Assembly (NCBI RefSeq): GCF_050632395.1
Contig: NZ_CP192600.1
Span: forward strand, 62,001-126,000
DNA from: JAUYQR01 sp050632395
GTDB lineage: Bacteria; Pseudomonadota; Alphaproteobacteria; Rhodobacterales; Rhodobacteraceae
DNA length: 64,000 nt
Direction of reading: 5' to 3'
Shown: piece after piece, positions 53,242 to 62,740 of the stretch
How the letters are laid out: each line of letters opens with the position of its first letter
Position numbering within the stretch: the first letter of the stretch is position 1
Translations under genes and position numbers: made by a program
The notes under the pieces: generated by a model
What the model saw: the letters and a program-made list of their open reading frames with translations, nothing else
The model's database searches: none
Told to the model about the DNA's origin: nothing

Positions 53242-55347
53242 TCAAAAGCCAAACAGATTGGCCTCGACGATCGCTTCCTTGACGAACTGCGACTTGTCCG
53301 ACACCGGGGCCCAGCCGAGATCGGCCTTTGAGCGAGCATTGTCGAAGACGGACAGATGCGCACGCGACTTCCAGTCCTTCAGCGAGGCAGGCGTCAAGCC
53401 TTTCTTGCGCAAGACGCCGGTCTTCAAGACGTGCTTCAGCCGGTCGACAACGAATAGGAGTGACAGCGCGCTTGAGGCAACGTTCACCTTTACTGCAAGC
53501 TGTTGCTCGATGGCGGCGAAGTATTCGCGACCGGACATCAGCGGATCGCCCACAAGATTGTACGAGCGTCCCTCGATGCCTGCAGTCTCCATCATGCGGA
53601 TCAGACCGTCGACCAGATCATCGATCAGGACGAAAGGCAGGGTGTTGGTTCCATTGCCCCACAACCGGACAGCGCCTGCCCCATGCCACCGCCCGATGCC
53701 CCAGTGCTGAAGTGGGCCGCCCCTGCCCAATACAATGCCGGGCCGGGCGATCACCACCGGCAGACCCCGTTCGGCGCGCAGCTTAAGCAAGCGCCGCTCG
53801 CATTCGGCCTTGGAGCGAGCGTAGATATTCCGGTCATCCATGTTGTCGGGAAAGCCGGTTGCCTCGGTGATCTTCCGGGCCGGATCCGACATGTCATAGG
53901 ATGCGATGGTGCCGGTGTAGACCAGCCGCTTGACGCCCGCAGCCAGCGCGGCTTCGGCAATGCCCTCGGTTACGCCGACGTCGTTGGCCAAGGCGGCATT
54001 CCAGGTTTTGTCCGTGGATTTTGCCAGGTTGAACACTGTGTCGATGCCCTGCATGGCGCGGGCAAGACCGTCGCCGTCGCGCAGGGACAGGGCGACTGTC
54101 TCGACGTGGTCGGCGATATCGTCGAACGGGCCCGTCCCGCCGCGGCTGATCACTCGAACGTCGTGACCGCGGGCGACCAGTTCGCGGGTCAGCGCACGAC
54201 CGATGAAGCCTGTCCCGCCGATCACCATTATCCGTGGGTGAGGCGTCCCCGTCGCACGGACGGGTGCAGGGCTTTTCGGCATCAGGGCGAGGGTGTCTTC
54301 GATCCCGCGCATGACAATTTCCGCTTTTGCCATGTCGAATTTCGGGTCCAACGCGGAGCCGGACCGGGCGCTTTCGTAAAAGCTGCCAAGGGTGCCTGCA
54401 AAGCTGAGCCCGTACGGCGATTTCCGGTTGAGTGACGCAAGCTGACGGACGGCGTTTCGACCGCCTTCGCGCAGATGCTGCAGGCTTTGCGACAGTTGGA
54501 CCCGTAGAGGGTTCAGAATCAGATCGGCCGTGTTCTCGCTACGGGTGATCAGGACGTCAGATCCGTAGTCGAACCTTGCCTGAGCGGTCGAGCCGCGCAC
54601 CAGCAGGCTCCGGTCCTCGACCGTCTCGACCAGAGAAATGTTGAACGCGATATCTACCGTCCCGGCCCGACCGAGGATGCGCCAGCTTTGGTGGCGCCGC
54701 TCGCCGCCAGGCAAGTCGATGGGCTTGCCAAGGTCCAGATGGCTGATTTCCAGAGGCCCGAACAGATCAACGGCGAAGGCGTAAAGATGCGGTCCCAGTT
54801 CCACCAGAAGGTTACCCGGACTGCGCATCAGCCACAGCCCGAACGGACCGGACCTGAGCGGCGGCAGTGGAAAGCACCAGTTCACTTCAAGCATCGAGAT
54901 GCGGCCCAAGGTCCCCGAAGCCACGGCTTCCTTCAGCCGACGGTATCCAGGCAGTCCAAGAAAATTGTGGCCAGCCGCCATGAGCCGACCCGCCTTGCGA
55001 CCGGCCGACACCATGTCTGCGGTTTCAGCTGCGGACAGCGCGACAGGCTTTTCGACGAAGCAGTGAAGCCCGGCTTCGGCGCAGCGGATGGCCAGATCGC
55101 GATGACTGTCGGGCGGTGTCAGGATGTGCACCGCGTCAAGTTTGGCCTCGGAGATCATTGTCTCGAAATCGCTGTAGGCTTGCGCGCCGTTACTTGCCGC
55201 CAAAGCCTGAGCTGCCCCGAGGGACTTGTCGCAGATGGCTGCCAGTTCAACGCCCGGTAGGGCCCGGATCGCATCGCAATGCCAAGTGGCAATGTACCCG
55301 GCACCAACAATGCCTGCCCGCAACGGTTTATTTTTCATGCGTTCCAT
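53242..55347 (-). CDS. Fusion: Gfo/Idh/MocA oxidoreductase + NDP-sugar epimerase/dehydratase
   Basis: 701 residues from ATG 55347, which overlaps the upstream stop (TGATG). Residues about 8-360 are a Gfo/Idh/MocA dehydrogenase: G-A-G-Y-I-A loop (about 15-20) and the E-K-P motif (99-101). Residues about 371-701 are an extended SDR: G-G-T-G-F-I-G (377-383) and Y509-x3-K513. Both parts look intact, so two sugar reactions may be channelled in one chain. The sugar is unknown. It follows a glycosyltransferase in the same operon. Confidence 0.88.
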   Translation of the reverse strand: MERMKNKPLRAGIVGAGYIATWHCDAIRALPGVELAAICDKSLGAAQALAASNGAQAYSDFETMISEAKLDAVHILTPPDSHRDLAIRCAEAGLHCFVEKPVALSAAETADMVSAGRKAGRLMAAGHNFLGLPGYRRLKEAVASGTLGRISMLEVNWCFPLPPLRSGPFGLWLMRSPGNLLVELGPHLYAFAVDLFGPLEISHLDLGKPIDLPGGERRHQSWRILGRAGTVDIAFNISLVETVEDRSLLVRGSTAQARFDYGSDVLITRSENTADLILNPLRVQLSQSLQHLREGGRNAVRQLASLNRKSPYGLSFAGTLGSFYESARSGSALDPKFDMAKAEIVMRGIEDTLALMPKSPAPVRATGTPHPRIMVIGGTGFIGRALTRELVARGHDVRVISRGGTGPFDDIADHVETVALSLRDGDGLARAMQGIDTVFNLAKSTDKTWNAALANDVGVTEGIAEAALAAGVKRLVYTGTIASYDMSDPARKITEATGFPDNMDDRNIYARSKAECERRLLKLRAERGLPVVIARPGIVLGRGGPLQHWGIGRWHGAGAVRLWGNGTNTLPFVLIDDLVDGLIRMMETAGIEGRSYNLVGDPLMSGREYFAAIEQQLAVKVNVASSALSLLFVVDRLKHVLKTGVLRKKGLTPASLKDWKSRAHLSVFDNARSKADLGWAPVSDKSQFVKEAIVEANLFGF

Positions 55348-56318
55348 CACTTGTACTCAATAAGGTTAATGTCTTGCTTGCGCCATGAGCGCCAATGATA
55401 GGTCAGTAGGCCCGCCAGATTCGGAAGTTTCGAAATGCAAAGAAACAACGCCTGATGAAGAGCCTTGCCGAGTGGAAGGCCATTTGCGTGCAATCCACGC
55501 GCGGTGCGGATGTAGGAAATCGAATAGCCGCCAATCAGGGGTAGTGAAAGCCACCACGAAAGAACTGGCGACAGAAGGGCAAGGAGCGGCAGGATCGCAC
55601 CGTAGATCCATACTCGCTGACGCTCTCGGTGGAAATGTTCGGGATGGATGGCGCCGACCTGGGCATAAGCATGTCCCGTCCGCACCGCCCGCTGCCACCA
55701 TTGCCTGAATCGCAGGATGTTCGCGTCATGCCTGGTCATCGCTACGGGCAAGCGATGGACGCGGTATCCAGCCTTGCGGACCCGGATGCAGAACTCGTCG
55801 TCCTCGGCGGCGATGATGCCGGGGTTGAAGCCATTCATCTGGCGAAACAGGTCCGCCCGCACCATCATGTCGCCGCCACAGGCATGGATGTCACCCGCGG
55901 GCCGATGCCATTCCACCTGGGCCATACCGTTGTAGATGCTGGCATCAGGGTAGATTTCGGACCGCCAGCCAGTCACGATACCGATGTCGGGGTGGTCGGT
56001 CAGCGCCTGCAGGCCGGCCTCAATCCAGCCGGGTTCAAGCACACAGTCGCCGTCGATGAACTGCACGAAGGCGGGGGCCGGGTTCAGCGCGTGAAAGCCG
56101 GCGTTGCGGGCACGGGCGGCGGTGAAAGGAACGCTGAGGTCAAGTTCGACGATCTGGGCGCCGAGATCGCGGGCCGCTTGCAGGCTGGCGTCGGTGGAAC
56201 CGCTGTCGACATAGACCACCCGCAGCCCCAGGCGCTGCAACGAGGAGAGGCAGGCCACGAGCCGCGCGCCTTCATTGCGACCGATCGCCACGACTGCAAT
56301 GTCCCGCTGGTCTTTCAT
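55347..56318 (-). CDS. Glycosyltransferase family 2
   Basis: 323 residues. GT2 nucleotide-sugar region: V-V-A-I-G-R-N-E-G (about 9-17), V-D-S-G-S-T-D (about 37-43), F-I-D-G-D-C (about 87-92) as the DxD-like site, and C-terminal acidic motif A-E-D-D-E-F. Two C-terminal hydrophobic stretches (about 245-265) suggest membrane contact. It couples to the fusion gene by TGATG. It adds a sugar in repeat-unit assembly; donor and acceptor unknown. Confidence 0.88.
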   Translation of the reverse strand: MKDQRDIAVVAIGRNEGARLVACLSSLQRLGLRVVYVDSGSTDASLQAARDLGAQIVELDLSVPFTAARARNAGFHALNPAPAFVQFIDGDCVLEPGWIEAGLQALTDHPDIGIVTGWRSEIYPDASIYNGMAQVEWHRPAGDIHACGGDMMVRADLFRQMNGFNPGIIAAEDDEFCIRVRKAGYRVHRLPVAMTRHDANILRFRQWWQRAVRTGHAYAQVGAIHPEHFHRERQRVWIYGAILPLLALLSPVLSWWLSLPLIGGYSISYIRTARGLHANGLPLGKALHQALFLCISKLPNLAGLLTYHWRSWRKQDINLIEYK

Positions 56319-56390
56319 CGCGTGGTGATCCCGTTTGCGAAACGCGGCATGCCGCGGATGGCAGTGTTTAACCGCATGTTTCGATCCTTG

Positions 56391-57275
56391 CTACCTGCCG
56401 CGCGTCCAGTCGCCCTTGTGAGGCGCAAGCCGCACGCCAAGATGCACTGCGCCATAGACGGCAAATCCCGGCGGATCGGACAGGGCAAGCCGGAGCAGAC
56501 CGGACCGTGTCAGGGGGCGCTTGGCCTCGTTGCCGAGGATGTCGGGGTAAAGACGACGGATTTCGGCTACCCCGGCGTCCTGACGGCGGCGGACGCGGAC
56601 CAGATTTCCAAACCCCTCGACCATCGGCCAATGGTAGTGGGCATCGACCTCGATGCGTTCGTTGGGTGCGAACTGGAGGCGGACGAAGGTGTCGTCGGAA
56701 ATGATTGCGGGCCAGGCATCCCAGCGCGCGCGGCCCTTGCGGTTGACCGCAAAGAAACCGGCGCCGACCGCGCCGCCGCGCACAAAGGGCAGCCGTGTCC
56801 ACAGGCGGGCGTAGGCGCGGGTGATGACGCTTTCGGCGGGCATCACCGCGATACGGCCGGTGGCATAGAGCGGACGGTCGGGGGCAAGAGCCGCTTCGAT
56901 TCGCGCCAGAAGGTCTTTGTCGCAAACAACGTCGGCATCTAGGTAGGTCAGAGCGCGGCCCTGAGCGACGGCTTCGGCGGCGTTGAGGGCACCGAGTTTG
57001 CCCCCATGAGCCAAGTCGATGACGTGAAGCTGCCAGCCTCGGGCCGCGAAGGCGGCGGCGAATCCAGTCGCTTCGGCGGCGGTCTGGTCAGTGGTGCCGT
57101 TCACTGCGACGATTACTTCGACCGGCCCGGTGGCGAGAGCAGTCTGTGCGACGAGCGCGGCCAGACAACGGCCGATCAGTGCCTGTTCATTGCGGGCCGC
57201 GATGATGACGGACAAGGCCACGGGATGAACCGGAGCTGTTGCGGGGTCGTCCGATGGATGATCGTTCGAGGGCAT
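56391..57275 (-). CDS. Glycosyltransferase family 2
   Basis: 294 residues if ATG 57275 is used; frame starts at 57326 (ATG) and 57401 (TTG) are also possible and none has a strong binding site. GT2 core: L-S-V-I-I-A-A-R-N-E-Q, V-A-V-N-G-T-T-D-Q-T, and T-Y-L-D-A-D-V-V with DxD. Later F-V-R-G-G-A-V-G-A-G-F and S-D-D-T-F-V contain acceptor-side residues. It is divergent from the wecG/tagA-like gene over a region with a 21-base inverted repeat. Confidence 0.83.
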   Translation of the reverse strand: MPSNDHPSDDPATAPVHPVALSVIIAARNEQALIGRCLAALVAQTALATGPVEVIVAVNGTTDQTAAEATGFAAAFAARGWQLHVIDLAHGGKLGALNAAEAVAQGRALTYLDADVVCDKDLLARIEAALAPDRPLYATGRIAVMPAESVITRAYARLWTRLPFVRGGAVGAGFFAVNRKGRARWDAWPAIISDDTFVRLQFAPNERIEVDAHYHWPMVEGFGNLVRVRRRQDAGVAEIRRLYPDILGNEAKRPLTRSGLLRLALSDPPGFAVYGAVHLGVRLAPHKGDWTRGR

Positions 57276-57649
57276 GGGACAAGACACTTGCGAAATGCGA
57301 GGGATCGCGGACAATAACTGCCGCATCTCTAGGGGCTTGGGCGCGGCGGGTGCAAGCGGGGTTGCGTGCGACCGCGCAAAGAGGTTGCGAAACAGAGACA
57401 AAACCGGGCGCGGAAGCGATCACTGTCGCCTAAGGAAACAATGCGTTTCCTTTGGTTCTCCGGCTTTAGCGCCCCCCGGACTTGTGCTAGCGTCGCCTGC
57501 GATGTGTTGTTGAAAGGTGGGCAGGGTATGGTCGGAGTGGGCTTGCGAATTACGTCATCTGATGTGCTGGCCGCCAAGGCGCGCGCTGGCGTTTTTCGCC
57601 TTTGTGCAATCCAAGCTCTTTCGATGACGGCCTGACAGAAAGTGCGCCG
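57276..57649. other. Divergent regulatory gap between two transferase genes
   Basis: These 374 bases contain the uncertain 5' end of the leftward glycosyltransferase, an inverted repeat at 57432-57452 and otherwise no recognisable gene. Promoters for both directions must be here. The real gap may be as short as about 250 bases if the TTG at 57401 is the start. Confidence 0.5.
57432..57452. promoter_or_regulatory. Perfect 8-base inverted repeat AAGGAAAC-N5-GTTTCCTT
   Basis: Arms AAGGAAAC (57432-57439) and GTTTCCTT (57445-57452) around AATGC, 21 bases in all. It lies between two divergent polysaccharide genes with no gene end next to it, so an operator is more likely than a terminator. No matching regulator can be named from the sequence. 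Confidence 0.55.
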
Positions 57650-58483
57650 ATGACCAACCAGCCCGCTTCGCCCGAATTCGCCACGTCCAAACGGACGCCT
57701 CCGGTGCTGCCCCAAATCGGGCGGGCCAAGGCACCCCGCAAGGTGGCAGTGCTGAACGGGTATGTGCATGATGTGACGATGGACGAGGTGCTGTCGCTGC
57801 GCGAGGGGCTGATCCTGACGCTGCATGCGGACATGGTGATGAAGCTGCAGACGGACCGCGCCTTCTACGACATCCTTGACCAATATGACTACATCACCTG
57901 CGACAGCCAAATCCTGTATTTCGCGCTGAAGCTGATGGGCACTCCGGTGCGCGAGCGGGTGTCGGGATCGGACTATTTCCCGCTGTTCTATACCCGCTAC
58001 AAGAATGACGCCGATGTTCGGGTCTTCCTTCTGGGTGGCAAACCCGGCATCGCAGAGATCGCGGCCAAAAAGATCAACGCCAAGGTCGGGCGCGAGATCA
58101 TTGTTGGATGCCATGCCCCGCCGTTCGATTTCGAGAAGGACCCGGCGGCGATTGCGCGCATAATTGACGCCGTGAACGCCTCGGGCGCGACGGTGCTACT
58201 GGTTGGCCTTGGGGGCGGGCGGCAGGAAAAGTTCATCGTGCAGTATCGCGACAGTTTTCCGAATGTCCGGCTGTTCTTGCCGCTTGGCGGCACCATCGAC
58301 TACGAGGCTGGGACGCTGCGCCGCCCGCCACCATGGGTGACCAATGCCGGTCTGGAGTGGTTGTACCGGCTGTTGCAGGAACCAAGGGCGCGGTTTCACC
58401 GTTATGTCATCAACGACCCGCAGGTCCTTCCAATGCTTGTCAGGCAAAAGTTCGGCCGCTATCGCAACCCGTTTGCACGCTGA
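57650..58483 (+). CDS. WecG/TagA/CpsF-family glycosyltransferase
   Basis: 277 residues from ATG 57650; a GTG-initiated frame to 57602 is possible but untypical. Family motifs: H-D-V-T-M-D-E-V-L, I-T-C-D-S-Q-I-L, G-S-D-Y-F, V-F-L-L-G-G-K-P-G-I-A, and the G-L-G-G-G-R-Q-E-K loop (about 186-194). These enzymes add a N-acetyl-mannosamine(uronic acid) or related sugar to lipid-linked intermediates; which one here is unknown. The next glycosyltransferase starts 3 bases after its stop. Confidence 0.88.
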   Translation: MTNQPASPEFATSKRTPPVLPQIGRAKAPRKVAVLNGYVHDVTMDEVLSLREGLILTLHADMVMKLQTDRAFYDILDQYDYITCDSQILYFALKLMGTPVRERVSGSDYFPLFYTRYKNDADVRVFLLGGKPGIAEIAAKKINAKVGREIIVGCHAPPFDFEKDPAAIARIIDAVNASGATVLLVGLGGGRQEKFIVQYRDSFPNVRLFLPLGGTIDYEAGTLRRPPPWVTNAGLEWLYRLLQEPRARFHRYVINDPQVLPMLVRQKFGRYRNPFAR

Positions 58484-58486
58484 GCC

Positions 58487-59488
58487 ATGCCCGTGAAGCC
58501 GACTGTTCTGACCGTAATCCTGAACTGGCGGACGCCCGACATGACGCTGCGCGCGGTTGCCGCCGCCGAAGTGGCGATGGCGGGCATCGACGGAGCGATC
58601 GCCGTGGTCGACAACGATTCGGGAGACGGGTCGTTCGAGACGTTGAGCGAGGCTTTTCGCGGGCATGACCGGGTGCGCGTGGTGCAAGCCGGGCGCAATG
58701 GCGGGTTTGGCGCCGGCAACAACGTGGGCATCCGCCTTGGCCTGCCGGACGGATCGCGACCGACCTACACTTACGTGCTGAATTCTGACGCCTTCCCCGA
58801 GCCGGAGGCGATCAGGATCCTGATGGCCCATCTTGAGCGTCATCCGCGCGCTGGTCTGGCCGGCAGCCTGATCTTCGGCACGGACGGAGAGACGCACCGC
58901 ACCTCGTTCCGGTTTCCGTCGATCGCTTCGGAGTTCGAGGGCACGGCGCGTTTTGGCCCGATCTCGCGGCTTTTGTCGCGGTGGATCGTGGCACTGCCCG
59001 AGCCCGAACAAAGTGGGCCGGTTGATTGGGTGGCCGGGGCGAGCCTTCTGATCCGCGACGACGTGCTTCGGACCATCGGACTTTTTGACGAACGCTTCTT
59101 CTTGTATTTCGAGGAAACCGACCTTTGCCATAGGGCGAAGGAGGCGGGTTGGGACACGCATTATGTGCGTGAAAGTCGGGTCTTGCACATCGGGTCGGTG
59201 TCGACAGGGATGAAGGAATGGAACCGGACGCCGCAATACTGGTTTGACAGCCACTGGCGGTATTTCTGCAAGCGCGGTGGCAGGGTGCATGCGGTGGCTG
59301 CCACGGTGGCGAATGTCGCGGGGGGGCTGATCTACCGCATGCGGCTGCTTGTGCAACCGACCGGCAGAAGGGACGCGCCGCGCCATCTGCGCGATATGGT
59401 GAGCCATGCCGTCCGCAACGTTGGAAGTGCCATTGAGCCGTCAGATCAGGCCTTCGAGCCGGCGATCAAACGCCAAGCAGCAGCTTGA
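58487..59488 (+). CDS. Glycosyltransferase family 2 (rhamnosyltransferase-like)
   Basis: 333 residues. GT2 pattern of the WbbL/rhamnosyltransferase sort: V-I-L-N-W-R-T, V-V-D-N-D-S-G-D-G, N-G-G-F-G-A-G-N-N-V-G-I, L-N-S-D-A-F-P-E, V-A-G-A-S-L-L-I-R, F-D-E-R-F-F-L-Y-F-E-E-T-D-L-C-H-R. Sugar not certain. The 3' end overlaps the convergent epimerase by 23 bases. Confidence 0.88.
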   Translation: MPVKPTVLTVILNWRTPDMTLRAVAAAEVAMAGIDGAIAVVDNDSGDGSFETLSEAFRGHDRVRVVQAGRNGGFGAGNNVGIRLGLPDGSRPTYTYVLNSDAFPEPEAIRILMAHLERHPRAGLAGSLIFGTDGETHRTSFRFPSIASEFEGTARFGPISRLLSRWIVALPEPEQSGPVDWVAGASLLIRDDVLRTIGLFDERFFLYFEETDLCHRAKEAGWDTHYVRESRVLHIGSVSTGMKEWNRTPQYWFDSHWRYFCKRGGRVHAVAATVANVAGGLIYRMRLLVQPTGRRDAPRHLRDMVSHAVRNVGSAIEPSDQAFEPAIKRQAAA

Positions 59489-60380
59489 GACCCGTTTCCA
59501 GCGAGACTAACGCCTGAACACCAAGCGCGGCCGATGCGCGCGCGGGATCACCCAGCGAGTGACGGATATCGCCGGCACGCGGGGGAGAGTGGGTAACCTC
59601 TGGCTCGGTCCGGTGGAGGCGGGCGAGCATCGCCATGAGGTCAAGCAATGAGGTGGCGCGACCGGTGCAGACATTGAACACCCGACCTGCCGCTTGGGGT
59701 GAGTTCTGCATCGCTGCCATGAGCATTTGCACAACATCAGTTACCAAGACGAAGTCGCGGGTTTGCAGACCGTCGCCGAAAATGGTGATCGGCTGCTGTT
59801 TGCGGAGCCGGTCATTGAAAATGGAAATCACGCCGGAATAGGTCGAAGACGGGTCTTGCCGCGGGCCGTAGATGTTGAACGGGCGCAGACCGATTGTCGG
59901 CACCCCGTGCACCGACGTTGCGATCCGGGCGTGTAGTTCCGTGCCAAGTTTGTCGGCGCCATAGGCCGTGAGCGGAGCGACAGTCCGATCTTCGTGAACG
60001 ATGACGTCGCCAGCATCGCCATAGACTGCCGCGGACGAAGTGTAGACCACCGGCACCTTGCCTGCGTTCTTGGCCGCCTCGAATACGGTGACGGAACCGG
60101 TCAGGTTCGTGCGATGCCCTTCGCGCCAATGGGCGTTGCAATATTCGACGGAAGCGATGCCTGCGAGGTGGAAAACCCCGTCAGCACCGTGGATTGCGCG
60201 GGCAACGGTATCGGGATCGGCAACGTCACCTTCGATAAGACGGGCGCCTGCCGTCAGGTTCGCTGTCTTGCCAGTCGCAAGATTGTCCAGAATGGTGATA
60301 CTGGCGCCGCCTTTGACAAGTGCATCGCACAGATGCGATCCGACAAATCCACAGCCCCCCGTGACCAGATACTTCGTCAT
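59466..60380 (-). CDS. NAD-dependent NDP-sugar epimerase/dehydratase
   Basis: 304 residues from ATG 60380; the open frame beyond it to 60638 runs into the deacetylase and is rejected. Extended SDR: T-G-G-C-G-F-V-G (7-14), V-Y-T-S-S-A-A-V-Y-G (about 112-121), and Y140-x3-K144. It likely makes a nucleotide sugar for the polysaccharide, for example by C4 epimerisation. The deacetylase ends 16 bases upstream, so it is probably the last gene of the leftward Wzz-kinase-GT4-deacetylase operon. Confidence 0.9.
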   Translation of the reverse strand: MTKYLVTGGCGFVGSHLCDALVKGGASITILDNLATGKTANLTAGARLIEGDVADPDTVARAIHGADGVFHLAGIASVEYCNAHWREGHRTNLTGSVTVFEAAKNAGKVPVVYTSSAAVYGDAGDVIVHEDRTVAPLTAYGADKLGTELHARIATSVHGVPTIGLRPFNIYGPRQDPSSTYSGVISIFNDRLRKQQPITIFGDGLQTRDFVLVTDVVQMLMAAMQNSPQAAGRVFNVCTGRATSLLDLMAMLARLHRTEPEVTHSPPRAGDIRHSLGDPARASAALGVQALVSLETGLKLLLGV

Positions 60381-60396
60381 CACACCATTCTTGCCT

Positions 60397-61374
60397 TCAC
60401 GTCCCGACGAGCCGCAAACGCAGCCTTGCCGTGTCATCATGGCGCCCGATACCCAAGCGTGGAAGCGCGTAGGGATCGGCGCCCGCGCGCCAGAGGCGCA
60501 TGTCGAGCGCGGCCGCAGACCTGAACCCGAGGCGTTGGGCGCGTTGGCGAAGGGCGGGCGTGTGGTTGCCATTCGGCCAGGCGAAATGCGCGACCTCTTG
60601 CCCGGTCCAATCGCGCAGAAGGCTACGAGACCGCGCAATGCTCGCCTCGGCTTCTACGAGGGGAAGCTGGTCGAGAAGGTTGTGACAATGGCTGTGAGCA
60701 CCGATCGTCACCCGGGGGCTGCGGGCGATCTCGGCCAGTTCCGCGCGGGTCATCGGGCCGAGGGGCGGCCTGCCGGGGGGAAGGGGATACCGTGACAGGA
60801 TGTCGTCGACAATCGCAGCGCGGCAATCCGGCGCGGTGCGTTTCAACGTTTCGAGCAGGCTGGAGACAGTGGCCCAGCGCGATGGGCCGGGGGTCGGCGG
60901 GATGTGCCAGCGACCAAGGCCGTGGGTGGCAAGATCAACGTCGGCGCCTGCGGTCAGCGCGCCCATGATCCGGTCAAACCAGTAGGGCTGGCCGGTTTCG
61001 ATCTGGCCAGTGGCCACGAAGATTGTCACCGGAAGCTGAAGCTCGGTCAGGATCGGCAGCAGGTAACGGTGATTGCCTGCCTCGCCGTCGTCAAAGGTCA
61101 AGACAGCGCGCGGCCTGCCGCGATGTCCCGGCCCGTCTGCAAGGGCCCGGTCGAGGTCGACGATGTCATGGGATTCCTGAAGTGCCGCCAAATGAGCCCT
61201 GAAATCAGCGGCGCGCAGGACCGTCCAGGCATCCGGGCCGCCGGTATCGGGCCCGATGGTGTGATAGCAAAGCACCGTCACAGGGTTGCCGCGCAGGCGC
61301 CACGACCGCAAAAGACCGAGCACCGGCGGGATGCCGAGAACCGCTCGAGCCGCGCGCTTGGCCGTGGTGATCAC
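60397..61374 (-). CDS. Polysaccharide deacetylase (NodB domain)
   Basis: 325 residues. N-terminal V-L-C-Y-H-T (about 34-39), metal/base motif T-F-D-D-G (93-97), and H-S-H-C-H (metal histidines) in the middle of the protein, then F-A-W-P-N-G. It removes acetyl groups from N-acetylated sugars; no signal peptide is evident, so it may act in the cytoplasm on a lipid-linked or nucleotide-linked intermediate. The ATG overlaps the GT4 stop by 4 bases. Confidence 0.9.
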   Translation of the reverse strand: MITTAKRAARAVLGIPPVLGLLRSWRLRGNPVTVLCYHTIGPDTGGPDAWTVLRAADFRAHLAALQESHDIVDLDRALADGPGHRGRPRAVLTFDDGEAGNHRYLLPILTELQLPVTIFVATGQIETGQPYWFDRIMGALTAGADVDLATHGLGRWHIPPTPGPSRWATVSSLLETLKRTAPDCRAAIVDDILSRYPLPPGRPPLGPMTRAELAEIARSPRVTIGAHSHCHNLLDQLPLVEAEASIARSRSLLRDWTGQEVAHFAWPNGNHTPALRQRAQRLGFRSAAALDMRLWRAGADPYALPRLGIGRHDDTARLRLRLVGT

Positions 61375-62636
61375 CCCGTTGGCCCTTTGGTGAAGAGGCG
61401 GGCCAGCTTGGCGGCCTCGGTGTCGATGTGGTGACGCTCGCGGACCCGGACGGCGCCGTCCCGGCCCATTGCCTCCCGCACGTCTGACGGAGTGTCGAGA
61501 GCGGCGGCCATCGCTTCGGTCAGGCTGGGCGCATCGCCTGCGGGCACCAACCAGCCGGTGCGGCCTTCCTGAACCAGCTCGGGGATACCTGCGATGTAGG
61601 TCGAGATCACAGGGCGGCCCTGCGCCATCGCTTCCATGATGACGACGGGCAGACCCTCCATCAGGCTGGGCTGAACGACGAGGGTGGCTTCGGTGATGAG
61701 TTTGCGCACCTCATCGCTGCCGATCCAGCCGGTCAGCGTGACTTGCCGTGACAGGCCAAGTTCGGCGATCCGCCGTTCGATGAGAGGGCGGAAATCGCCG
61801 TCGCCCGCCAGCACCAGCCGCACTTCGGGCCGGGCCAGTGCAGCAAGCGCATCAAGCAGGGTCAGCTGGCTTTTTTCGGCGCAGTAGCGACCGATGCAAA
61901 GCAACACCGGCTGTTGCGGAAATGGCGTGAAGGTGGGCGCGAAGAACGCCTCCTCCAGCCCGCAATGCACCAGTCGGAGTTTCTGCCAGTCAGCCTGCGG
62001 CAGTTGCCGCATCAGCTGTGACTTGGTGTAATGGCTGATCGCCACCACGAACTCGGCGCTACCGCATTTGCGCGGCAGCGACATCGCGAGGACGTTGTCG
62101 AATTCGTCTGCGCCGTGGACGGTAAAGCTGTATGGCGGCCCGTCCAGAAGATGCACAAGATGGGCAACATCGGCAGAGTTGGTGCCGAAATGCGCATGCA
62201 GATGATCGATGCCGTCCGCCTCGAACCACAGGCGAAGCTGGCAGGCGTGGGCGAACCAGACAATGTGGTAAGGCAGCGGCCGAATGGACTTGCGCGACAT
62301 GGCTAACGCCGCGCGCAAGGCACGGAATGTCGGCAACGGGCGTTTGACGGCGTTGACCAGCACCGCCTTGACCAGCGGCAGAAGGCCATTCTTCAGCACA
62401 TGCCGGGTGCGGCGACCTTCGTCGATGTCGACAGGGTCTACGACATCGGCGTCCCAGCCGCGAATCGCGAAGCGACGGATGTCGAAGCCTTGTCGTTCCA
62501 AAGCGAGGATTTCGCGGCGAATGAAGGTGTGGCTAACCTTGGGGTACTGGTTCACGAGGTAGGCAACGGTCGGTTTCGCACCGGCCGGCCGCCCATTGTC
62601 ATTCGCATTCAATTCGTCGCCCTGCAAATCCGTCAC
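61371..62636 (-). CDS. Glycosyltransferase family 4
   Basis: 421 residues from GTG 62636. N-terminal domain Y-L-V-N-Q-Y-P-K-V-S-H-T-F-I-R-R-E, and C-terminal GT-B donor domain L-L-C-I-G-R-Y-C-A-E-K-S, with the E-x7-E motif in M-E-G-L-P-V-V-I-M-E-A-M-A-Q-G-R-P-V-I. It overlaps the deacetylase by 4 bases. The binding site before the GTG is weak, so the start is less sure than the family. Confidence 0.9.
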   Translation of the reverse strand: MTDLQGDELNANDNGRPAGAKPTVAYLVNQYPKVSHTFIRREILALERQGFDIRRFAIRGWDADVVDPVDIDEGRRTRHVLKNGLLPLVKAVLVNAVKRPLPTFRALRAALAMSRKSIRPLPYHIVWFAHACQLRLWFEADGIDHLHAHFGTNSADVAHLVHLLDGPPYSFTVHGADEFDNVLAMSLPRKCGSAEFVVAISHYTKSQLMRQLPQADWQKLRLVHCGLEEAFFAPTFTPFPQQPVLLCIGRYCAEKSQLTLLDALAALARPEVRLVLAGDGDFRPLIERRIAELGLSRQVTLTGWIGSDEVRKLITEATLVVQPSLMEGLPVVIMEAMAQGRPVISTYIAGIPELVQEGRTGWLVPAGDAPSLTEAMAAALDTPSDVREAMGRDGAVRVRERHHIDTEAAKLARLFTKGPTG

Positions 62637-62740
62637 CCCAAAAACTCACATCACGATCAGGTGCATCCAGACGGTGACCGGCAACAAATTCTTCTGTCAC
62701 CTCGCCAAGGCGGCAACCCGCCCCAGACGCGCGGGCTTGG

